NCBI GenBank assembly: GCA_001830645.1
Contig: MIBM01000245.1
Coordinates: 1-5,979 of the forward strand
DNA length: 5,979 nucleotides
From: Spirochaetes bacterium RIFOXYC1_FULL_54_7
GTDB lineage: Bacteria; Spirochaetota; Spirochaetia; Treponematales; UBA12059
Reading direction: 5' to 3'
Position numbers and translations under genes: made by a program. Shown here in pieces: positions 1-5,476 of this stretch (its first letter is position 1; each line of letters begins with the position of its first letter). The notes below the pieces were generated by a model that saw only the letters and a program-made list of their open reading frames with translations, was not told the DNA's origin and ran no database searches.

Positions 1-107
1 CCGGTGTTCCGAGTTGGATAGTCCATGATAACGCAAGCGGCGGGTATTTGAAAGACTGGTATCTGAAAGACTCGAAGGCCATTGATATTCATGCTATAGT
101 CCCGGCC
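1..107. other. Left-edge segment without an assignable gene
   Basis: No gene can be assigned with confidence. One + frame stops at TAG 19-21 and another at TGA 26-28, so the tail of an upstream gene could end at either. The third + frame is open from the left edge straight into the first exported protein, so a longer N-terminus (TTG at 48, or a start outside the window) cannot be excluded. No terminator hairpin was seen. Confidence 0.4.
92..100 (+). promoter_or_regulatory. Possible extended -10 promoter element
   Basis: TG-C-TATAGT matches an extended -10 box with one mismatch in the hexamer. The -35 region 17 nt upstream (TCGAAG, 72-77) is poor, which extended -10 promoters tolerate. The predicted transcript start falls at about 106-107, directly before ATG 108, so the transcript would be nearly leaderless. 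This fits the absence of a Shine-Dalgarno sequence there, but could be chance. Confidence 0.3.
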
Positions 108-1304
108 ATGCCGCGCCGTTTACATTGTACATCGATTCTTTCCTTGGTTCTCCTTGCTTCATCATTGTCATGTCTGGCTAAGCCTGTGCCCGAGGCTTTG
201 GAGTCAGTTGATGAGGTCGTGGCGCTTGTTCCTCCGCCATACCGGATTGCGGTTGCCTCTTCCAGGGAACCTGCTAGTCCTTCCGGTTTCCCCAACGGTA
301 TGGTGGTTGCGGTTGAACTGGGCGCAGGGCGTTTGGGTTCATCGAGTCCAGCCTGGAAGGCCTTGATGGAATTGGCAGATGATGAAACGATACGTGCCAT
401 TGTGGTGGCTGATGCTCCCCAGGGGACGGCCGCTCTCTTCATGGAACTGAAGGAGAGGCGGGCTGGACTATTGCTGATAGCCCTGTTGCCTGCAGAACCT
501 CCCTTGGTAATCCAGGCTGCTGCTGATAGCGTTCTTGACTTTGACCATGTCATGCGCGCCTATTCCACGACTTTGACGGCTGCCAGGCTGGGCCGAAACC
601 TGATCGTATCCCTGACGATGCCCGGTACTAGCGAAGATTGGCGTCTGAATACCAGGTTGGCAGTACTCCGTGCGGCAAGCGCTGATATGGGTATGACCTT
701 CGAAACACTCGCGATAGCCCCGGATGGTCTGGGAAGGGCCTTGACTGGCCTCGGTATCGAAGCCGGGATAGGCATTGGAACGGGCACTGAGGCGGCCATT
801 GTGGTTAATGATGGCCGCCTTGCTTCTGAAGCCCTCCGCATAGCCGATGCATCTGGAGCCTTATTTATCGAGCTGGATCGACCCGGGAATGGCTACTCTG
901 GATTTACTATTGATGAGATGCCGTCAGGTGGTCTGGTAAGTGTCCCAACAGGTGGAGATCCTATACGGGCCATGATCGATACTGCCAGAAACGTGCCAGG
1001 CCGACCCGGTTTGACTCTGGTGTGGCCAGGAGAACTTGCCCAACTACTTGAGTTGGGTTCTCTTGCCTATGTCAAGTCCATTCTGGATGGCAAGCCTGCA
1101 AGCGAAGCCAACCTGGCAGCAGCGATGAATGCCGTATGGCCAACAGGACAGTGGCACGCATCACATTTTGTGGACCCCCGGAGCGGGGTAAGGGCACGCA
1201 ACCACATGGTGGTCGGTTCGGATCCTTACCTGGTGGGGCGTTCGTACCTGTCATCCGAGGCTGTGAATATGCCGTTGAGGTATCGCCTGGCAGCCGGGCA
1301 GTGA
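108..1304 (+). CDS. Exported DUF3798-type protein, diverged paralogue of the downstream binding protein
   Basis: This is probably a 398-residue exported protein related to the DUF3798 solute-binding protein encoded next door. Residues 1-24 look like a Sec signal: basic MPRR, a hydrophobic core, then LSCLA. Cys22 could be a relaxed lipoprotein site (SLSC), or signal peptidase I could cut after CLA. ATG 108 is chosen because it puts the signal at the N-terminus; the frame is open further upstream and no Shine-Dalgarno is visible. Residues 90-198 align without gaps to residues 96-204 of the neighbour at roughly 40% identity by hand count, including an identical PLVIQAAAD (132-140). The C-terminus also matches (SGVRARNH, 359-366). 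The N-lobe is about 13-14 residues shorter, and the neighbour's SFPRHMS and TNDAHTEP motifs are replaced by LTMPGTS and VNDGRLA. It may bind a different ligand, or act as a sensor or accessory protein. Its role is unknown. Confidence 0.8.
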   Translation: MPRRLHCTSILSLVLLASSLSCLAKPVPEALESVDEVVALVPPPYRIAVASSREPASPSGFPNGMVVAVELGAGRLGSSSPAWKALMELADDETIRAIVVADAPQGTAALFMELKERRAGLLLIALLPAEPPLVIQAAADSVLDFDHVMRAYSTTLTAARLGRNLIVSLTMPGTSEDWRLNTRLAVLRAASADMGMTFETLAIAPDGLGRALTGLGIEAGIGIGTGTEAAIVVNDGRLASEALRIADASGALFIELDRPGNGYSGFTIDEMPSGGLVSVPTGGDPIRAMIDTARNVPGRPGLTLVWPGELAQLLELGSLAYVKSILDGKPASEANLAAAMNAVWPTGQWHASHFVDPRSGVRARNHMVVGSDPYLVGRSYLSSEAVNMPLRYRLAAGQ

Positions 1305-1324
1305 AGGTATTTTCATGACTCTTG

Positions 1325-1353
1325 TTGCCAATTGACTAAAATCAGGATACAAT
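1325..1353 (+). promoter_or_regulatory. Sigma70-type promoter for the DUF3798 binding-protein gene
   Basis: The -35 box TTGCCA (1325-1330) and -10 box TACAAT (1348-1353) each differ from consensus by one or two bases and are separated by an ideal 17 nt. Transcription would start near 1360, giving a leader of about 105 nt. No terminator is seen between the upstream stop at 1304 and this promoter, so read-through from the first gene may add to expression. Confidence 0.65.
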
Positions 1354-1362
1354 GACATCAGT

Positions 1363-1372
1363 TGTGGCCACA
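1363..1372. promoter_or_regulatory. 10-bp perfect palindrome, candidate operator
   Basis: TGTGGCCACA is a perfect inverted repeat starting a few bases after the predicted transcription start. Its position suits a repressor site that would block promoter clearance. No regulator gene is present in the window, and short palindromes can occur by chance, so the role is inferred from position only. Confidence 0.3.
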
Positions 1373-1401
1373 TTCCCCGAATCAATAAAAAACTGATATC
1401 C

Positions 1402-1437
1402 CGGATGTTACCACCTAAGGTGACGGACGTTGATCCG
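1402..1437 (+). promoter_or_regulatory. Leader RNA hairpin upstream of the binding-protein gene
   Basis: In RNA, CGGAT (1402-1406) can pair with ATCCG (1433-1437). The adjoining GTTACC (1407-1412) can pair with GGTGAC (1419-1424), with one G-U pair and a 6-nt loop. This gives an 11-bp stem with an 8-nt bulge on the 3' side, ending about 17 nt before the Shine-Dalgarno. It does not resemble the conserved core of the FMN riboswitch. It could be a regulatory fold or simply a stable leader. Confidence 0.3.
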
Positions 1438-1454
1438 CCCAGGTTTCCCAAAAC

Positions 1455-1460
1455 AAGGAG
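1455..1460 (+). promoter_or_regulatory. Shine-Dalgarno AAGGAG deciding the binding-protein start
   Basis: AAGGAG lies 7 nt before ATG 1468 and 4 nt before ATG 1465. The usual 5-9 nt spacing favours ATG 1468. It also argues against the farther in-frame ATG at 1405, which would put 21 non-signal residues before the signal peptide. Confidence 0.8.
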
Positions 1461-1467
1461 TGGCATG

Positions 1468-2697
1468 ATGAAGTCGAAAGTTTCACTGCTCGTGGTAGTT
1501 CTGCTCATGGCAGCTACCGTCATGGTCTTTTCAGCTGGTTCAAAAGAACCGGCCGCCGGCGCCAAAGGTGCCGCGTTCCATATCGGTGTTGTGACCGGTA
1601 CCGTTTCCCAGTCTGAAGATGACCTGCGCGGCGCGGAAGAACTTATCAAGCGCTATGGCAAGGTTTCAGATGGTGGCATGATCCAGCACATCACCTATCC
1701 TGACAACTTCATGGACCAGCAGGAGACCACCATCTCCCAGGTAGTAGCCCTGGCTGATGATCCTCTTATGAAGGCCATTGTCATGAACCAGTCAGTGCCC
1801 GGCACTGCTGAAGCCTTCAAACGCGTGCGCGAGAAGAGGGCTGATATCCTCCTGTTTGCCGGCGAGCCCCATGAGGATCCCCTCGTGATCCAGGCCGCGG
1901 CCGACCTTGCACTCAACAGCGACTTCATCAGCCGCGGCTACACCATCATCTGGGCAGCCAAGCAGCTGGGTGCTGACACCTTCGTGCACATTTCCTTCCC
2001 CAGGCACATGTCCTATGAGACTCTTGGTCTCCGCCGCCAGATCATGGAAGAGGCTTGCAAGGATCTCGGTATGAAGTTCGTCTTCGAGACAGCCCCCGAC
2101 CCGACCTCCGATGTCGGCGTGGCCGGTGCCCAGCAATTCATACTGGAGAAAGTACCTGCCTGGATCCAGAAATATGGTCAGAAGACAGCTTTCTTCTGCA
2201 CCAATGATGCCCATACCGAGCCCTTGCTCAAGCAGCTACTTACCTATGGTGGCATGTTCGTCGAAGCCGATCTTCCTTCTCCCCTCATGGGTTATCCCGG
2301 AGCTCTTGGCATCGATTTGACTGCTGAGGCTGGAAACTTCCCCGCCATCCTGAAGAAAGTTGAAGAATCAGTCATAGCCAAGGGCGGCGCTGGCCGCTTT
2401 GGTACCTGGGCTTTCTCCTATGGTTTCACGGTAACCGCCGGACTTGGCGAGTATGCCAAGAACATCATTGAAGGCAAGGCCCAGAAGGGTAGCCTGGATG
2501 CGCTCTACGCAGCCCTGGCAGTTTATACCCCCGGCGCCAAATGGAATGGTGGCTCATATATCGATGCCAACACCGGTGTAAAGGCCAAGAACCACCTCCT
2601 GGTGTTCATGGATACCTACGTCTTCGGCAAGGGTTATCTGCCCACCACCCAGCAGAAGATTGCAGACAAGTACTACAACATTACCTACTCGAACTAA
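1468..2697 (+). CDS. DUF3798 solute-binding protein of an ABC importer (RfuA-like)
   Basis: A 409-residue extracytoplasmic binding protein. Residues 1-23 form a Sec signal (MKSK, hydrophobic core, cleavage after FSA), with no cysteine near the site, so it is predicted to be soluble in the periplasm rather than a lipoprotein. The mature part starts with FHIGVVTGTVSQSEDD (37-52), typical of the first strand of a periplasmic-binding fold. It continues with TYPDNF (76-81), PLVIQAAAD (138-146), SFPRHMS (176-182), TNDAHTEP (245-252) and GRFGTWAFSYGF (309-320). These are characteristic DUF3798 stretches. As I recall, the spirochaetal riboflavin-binding lipoprotein RfuA (TP0298) belongs to this family, so a flavin is a plausible ligand. 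It precedes an ABC ATPase and two permeases, its natural partners. It has its own promoter and a terminator behind it. Its codons are strongly C- or G-ending, suggesting high expression. The family call is firm; the ligand is inferred. Confidence 0.9.
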   Translation: MKSKVSLLVVVLLMAATVMVFSAGSKEPAAGAKGAAFHIGVVTGTVSQSEDDLRGAEELIKRYGKVSDGGMIQHITYPDNFMDQQETTISQVVALADDPLMKAIVMNQSVPGTAEAFKRVREKRADILLFAGEPHEDPLVIQAAADLALNSDFISRGYTIIWAAKQLGADTFVHISFPRHMSYETLGLRRQIMEEACKDLGMKFVFETAPDPTSDVGVAGAQQFILEKVPAWIQKYGQKTAFFCTNDAHTEPLLKQLLTYGGMFVEADLPSPLMGYPGALGIDLTAEAGNFPAILKKVEESVIAKGGAGRFGTWAFSYGFTVTAGLGEYAKNIIEGKAQKGSLDALYAALAVYTPGAKWNGGSYIDANTGVKAKNHLLVFMDTYVFGKGYLPTTQQKIADKYYNITYSN

Positions 2698-2706
2698 AAT
2701 GGATAT

Positions 2707-2728
2707 GGCGCGGGTTTATTCCCGCGCC
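2707..2728 (+). repeat. GC-rich hairpin after the binding-protein stop
   Basis: GGCGCGGG (2707-2714) and CCCGCGCC (2721-2728) form a perfect 8-bp stem with the loop TTTATT. No T-run follows, so it is not itself an intrinsic terminator. It more likely protects the 3' end of the binding-protein mRNA from exonucleases, or helps terminate together with the next hairpin. Confidence 0.6.
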
Positions 2729-2740
2729 TGTTCCCGAGGG

Positions 2741-2766
2741 AGCGGCGCCTCGGCGCCGCTTTTTTT
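2741..2766 (+). terminator. Intrinsic (Rho-independent) terminator
   Basis: AGCGGCGC and GCGCCGCT form a GC-rich 8-bp stem closed by a CTCG tetraloop, followed by seven consecutive T residues (2760-2766). It lies 43 nt after the stop of the binding-protein gene and before the ATPase gene. Unless a separate promoter was missed, the transporter genes depend on partial read-through, which would keep the binding protein in excess. Confidence 0.85.
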
Positions 2767-2769
2767 ACG

Positions 2770-2798
2770 ATCGTACCGGCATCCAGTGCCGGTGTGAT
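2770..2798 (+). repeat. Long hairpin in the leader of the ATPase gene
   Basis: Bases 2770-2781 can pair with 2787-2798 in RNA: 12 bp including two G-U pairs, with a 5-nt loop TCCAG. The central ACCGGCA/TGCCGGT is a perfect 7-bp inverted repeat in DNA as well. No T-run follows, so it is not a terminator. It could be an RNA-processing or stabilising element for read-through transcripts, or a protein-binding site. Confidence 0.5.
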
Positions 2799-2826
2799 GT
2801 GAATAGTGAATTCCATCTATCCAAGC

Positions 2827-2830
2827 AAGG
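2827..2830 (+). promoter_or_regulatory. Shine-Dalgarno for the ABC ATPase gene
   Basis: AAGG lies 8 nt before ATG 2839, with a second partial match, AGGA, at 2832-2835. This supports ATG 2839 over the in-frame GTG at 2806, which would add eleven residues unlike the start of this ATPase family and sits just after the leader hairpin. Confidence 0.6.
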
Positions 2831-2838
2831 CAGGAAAC

Positions 2839-4440
2839 ATGCCCATCGAAACGCCTTTACTATCCCTGGAAGGCATCTCCAAAGATTTTTATGGCAATAC
2901 CGTGCTTTCGGATGTCAGTTTTACTGTTGAAAAAGGCCAGATCGTAGCTCTTGTCGGAGAAAACGGCGCGGGCAAGACCACCTTGATGCGCATCCTGTTT
3001 GGTATGCCGGTAATAGCTGATACTGGTGGCTACGGGGGATTGATCAAAATTGACGGTGAGACCGTCAAATTCGATACTCCCTTCGATGCCCTTGATGCCG
3101 GTATCGGCATGGTGCACCAGGAATTTTCTCTCATTCCGGGTTTTACAACCACAGAGAACATAGCGCTCAACCGTGAGGCCATGCGCTCGACCCTGGCTTG
3201 CGAGGTTTTCGGCGAGCGGTTGAGCGTGCTGGACAGGGCTACGATGACGGCTCGGGCTGAATCGGCGATAAACCGTCTGGGTGTAAAGCTTGATCCTGGC
3301 ATGCTGGTCTCTGAAATGCCGGTAGGGCACAAGCAGTTTACCGAGATAGCCAGGGAAATTAACCGCGAGAATGTGCGCTTGCTGGTTCTGGACGAACCTA
3401 CTGCCGTACTGACCGAGAGTGAGGCAGAGGTTCTTCTTAAAGCCCTCAGGCATCTTGCATCCCAGGGCATCTCGATAATCTTCATTTCCCATCGCTTGCA
3501 CGAGGTTACCGCAGTGGCGGACAAGATCGTAGTGCTCCGAGACGGTGCAGCGGTTAAACAGACCGCTTCGGAGGGTGTATCCGTCAGAGACATTGCAGCC
3601 TGGATGGTAGGCCGGGATGTAGAGGCAAAACGGACAGACCGTGAAGGCCGCGACATCGGTGAAGAAATCCTAAAAATAGAGCATCTCTGGGTAGACATGC
3701 CCGGCGAAACCGTGCGGGATGTTTCTTTTTCAGTACGAAAAGGTGAAATATTCGGTATTGGCGGCTTGGCTGGTCAAGGGAAGCTCGGTATACCCAATGG
3801 TATTATGGGCTTGCATATGGCTGGTGGCTGTGTAGTTCTGCATGGCAAGAACTTGCAACTCAACGACCCTAGAGCTGCCCTTGAAGCAGGCATGGCCTTT
3901 GTCTCTGAAGACCGGCGCGGAGTAGGCTTGCTTCTGGATGAGCCTCTGGACTGGAATATCGGCTTCACCACCATGCAGGTTCATGGTCGATACCTGAAAT
4001 CGTATCTGGCAGGCTTGGTGAAATTGCGCGATGAAGCAGGGTTGCGGAAGCTTGCTGACGAATACATCAAGCTGCTATCCATCAAATGCACCGGCCCAAA
4101 ACAGAAAGCCAAAGAATTGTCTGGTGGCAACCAGCAGAAGATCTGCCTGGCCAAGGCTTTTGCCCTAAAACCTGACATGTTGTTTGTCAGTGAGCCAACC
4201 AGGGGCATTGACGTCGGGGCCAAGGAGCTTGTGTTGCAGAGTCTGCGGCACTACAACCGTGATTTTGGTACTACCATCGTGATGGTTTCCAGCGAGCTGG
4301 AGGAACTACGCTCAGTCTGTGATCGAGTTGCCATTGTGGACGAAGGTAGCATCGCAGGCATCCTGCTTCCGGATGCGGACATTGCAGAGTTCGGTCTGTT
4401 GATGGCAGGAGAGACACGCAAGGAGGCCGTTGGTGCGTAA
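2839..4440 (+). CDS. Sugar-type ABC importer ATPase with two fused nucleotide-binding domains (RfuB/RbsA-like)
   Basis: A 534-residue cytoplasmic ATPase that would power the importer, slightly longer than RbsA (about 500 residues). N-terminal domain: Walker A GENGAGKT (40-47), Q-loop Gln94, a degenerate signature MPVGHKQ (160-166), Walker B LLVLDE ending at Asp185-Glu186, and switch His218. C-terminal domain from about residue 277: a Walker A-like GLAGQGKL (309-316) keeping Lys315 but with Leu where Ser/Thr is expected, a good signature LSGGN (427-431), a Walker B in which Asp is replaced by Ser451 before Glu452, and Ser485 at the switch-His position. The composite site made of N-terminal Walker motifs and the C-terminal signature is therefore intact, while the other looks degenerate. 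RbsA-type proteins are known to be asymmetric. ATG 2839 is chosen from the Shine-Dalgarno. The end overlaps the first permease start. A spirochaetal riboflavin ATPase (RfuB) is the closest system I can name. Confidence 0.95.
   Translation: MPIETPLLSLEGISKDFYGNTVLSDVSFTVEKGQIVALVGENGAGKTTLMRILFGMPVIADTGGYGGLIKIDGETVKFDTPFDALDAGIGMVHQEFSLIPGFTTTENIALNREAMRSTLACEVFGERLSVLDRATMTARAESAINRLGVKLDPGMLVSEMPVGHKQFTEIAREINRENVRLLVLDEPTAVLTESEAEVLLKALRHLASQGISIIFISHRLHEVTAVADKIVVLRDGAAVKQTASEGVSVRDIAAWMVGRDVEAKRTDREGRDIGEEILKIEHLWVDMPGETVRDVSFSVRKGEIFGIGGLAGQGKLGIPNGIMGLHMAGGCVVLHGKNLQLNDPRAALEAGMAFVSEDRRGVGLLLDEPLDWNIGFTTMQVHGRYLKSYLAGLVKLRDEAGLRKLADEYIKLLSIKCTGPKQKAKELSGGNQQKICLAKAFALKPDMLFVSEPTRGIDVGAKELVLQSLRHYNRDFGTTIVMVSSELEELRSVCDRVAIVDEGSIAGILLPDADIAEFGLLMAGETRKEAVGA
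4421..4426 (+). promoter_or_regulatory. Strong Shine-Dalgarno AGGAGG inside the ATPase gene end
   Basis: A perfect AGGAGG sits within the last codons of the ATPase gene. It is 6 nt before GTG 4433 and only 3 nt before TTG 4430, so GTG 4433 is the better start for the first permease. It also allows re-initiation by ribosomes finishing the ATPase. Confidence 0.8.
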
Positions 4441-5476
4441 ATTCAAGGATTTCGTGACCGATTTCGGCTGGCCACGGGTCATCATATTCTTCTTTCTGGT
4501 TGGGCTGTTCATTGCCGCACCTTTTGTAGGTGTACGGATTGACACGTCCTTTTCAGATGTATTTACCCGCTTTGGTCAGAACGGCATACTCGTGCTCGCT
4601 TTGGTCCCTATGGTTCAGTCAGGTTGTGGGCTGAACTTCGGCCTTCCTGTTGGCATAATTGCCGGCCTGCTGGGTGGTACCATAGCCATGCAGTTGGGTT
4701 TCACCGGCTGGCTGGGGTTCTTCGGTGCCTTGGTCATAGCCATGCCTTTTGCCGTTTTGTTTGGCTGGTTGTATGGCCAGCTATTGAACAAGGTGAAGGG
4801 CGATGAAATGACCATTGCCATGTATGTAGGTTTTGCGATGGTAACCTTCTTTTCCATCATGTGGCTGCTTCTGCCGTTCACCAGCCCGGCCATGGTGTGG
4901 GGCTATGCCGGACAGGGTCTGCGTACGACGATTACCCTGGATAATTTCTGGGGTCAGGTGCTGAACAATTTCCTTGCCGTACGTATGGGTAATAATTTCT
5001 TCCTGCCCACAGGTATGATTTTATTTGTGTTTCTGTGTGCAGGACTTGTCTACTTGTTTTTCAGGTCAAAGACTGGCACAGCCATGACAGCGGTTGGTTC
5101 GAATCCTGATTTTGCCAGAGCTGGCGGTGTTTCGGTGGACAAGATGCGCACAATAAGTGTGATCATTTCCACCATGCTTGGCGCGGTAGGCATCCTGGTC
5201 TACCAGCAGAGCTACGGCTTCATACAGTTGTACCAAGGTCCTTTGTACATGGCCTTCCCGGCGGTAGCCGCCTTGCTTATAGGAGGCGCTAGTGTAAACA
5301 AGGCGACCATGGTCAACGTGATAGTTGGTACCTTTCTGTTCCAGGGCATACTTACCATGACACCCAGCGTCATAAACAGCGTCCTGAAAACCGATATGTC
5401 CGAGGTAATCCGGATAGTGCTGTCAAACGGCATGATACTGTATGCCCTGACTAGAAAGACGAAGGTGTCCAAATGA
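4433..5476 (+). CDS. ABC importer permease 1 (BPD_transp_2 / RbsC-like; RfuC-like)
   Basis: A 347-residue inner-membrane protein forming half of the transport channel. Several hydrophobic segments can be seen: about 16-34, 48-66, 70-88, 92-115, 127-148, a segment near 195-210, and further helices through the C-terminal third, roughly nine in all. The stretch AVGSNPDFARAGGVSVDK after the central helices matches the cytoplasmic loop of RbsC-type permeases that contacts the ATPase. The signature GLNFGLP (66-72) and the loop LLNKVKGDEM (117-126) recur in modified form in the next gene, so the two permeases are paralogues. GTG 4433 overlaps the ATPase stop by 8 nt and is preceded by AGGAGG, indicating translational coupling. 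Permease class is sure; substrate is not readable from sequence and rests on context. Confidence 0.95.
   Translation: MRKFKDFVTDFGWPRVIIFFFLVGLFIAAPFVGVRIDTSFSDVFTRFGQNGILVLALVPMVQSGCGLNFGLPVGIIAGLLGGTIAMQLGFTGWLGFFGALVIAMPFAVLFGWLYGQLLNKVKGDEMTIAMYVGFAMVTFFSIMWLLLPFTSPAMVWGYAGQGLRTTITLDNFWGQVLNNFLAVRMGNNFFLPTGMILFVFLCAGLVYLFFRSKTGTAMTAVGSNPDFARAGGVSVDKMRTISVIISTMLGAVGILVYQQSYGFIQLYQGPLYMAFPAVAALLIGGASVNKATMVNVIVGTFLFQGILTMTPSVINSVLKTDMSEVIRIVLSNGMILYALTRKTKVSK

Noticed and set aside
1151..1170. TGGCAC resembling the -24 half of a sigma54 promoter
   Set aside because: There is no TTGC-type -12 element at the right spacing, and the site is inside the coding region of the first gene.
1405..1467. 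Upstream ATG 1405 as start of the binding protein
   Set aside because: It would put 21 polar, Pro-rich residues before the signal peptide, and the AAGGAG at 1455-1460 points to ATG 1468.
1360..1467. FMN riboswitch in the leader of the binding-protein gene
   Set aside because: None of the conserved FMN-element core segments were recognised, and the visible pairing is a single bulged hairpin rather than a multi-branched fold.
2767..2838. Separate promoter for the ATPase gene after the terminator
   Set aside because: No -35/-10 pair with acceptable match and spacing was found. AATAGT near 2802 has only a weak extended -10 context, so it was not annotated.
2860..3698. Long reverse-strand open frames (2860-3501 and 3030-3698) opposite the ATPase gene
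   Set aside because: They lie wholly inside a gene with clear ABC ATPase motifs, have low-complexity compositions and no recognisable domains, and are complementary-strand artefacts.
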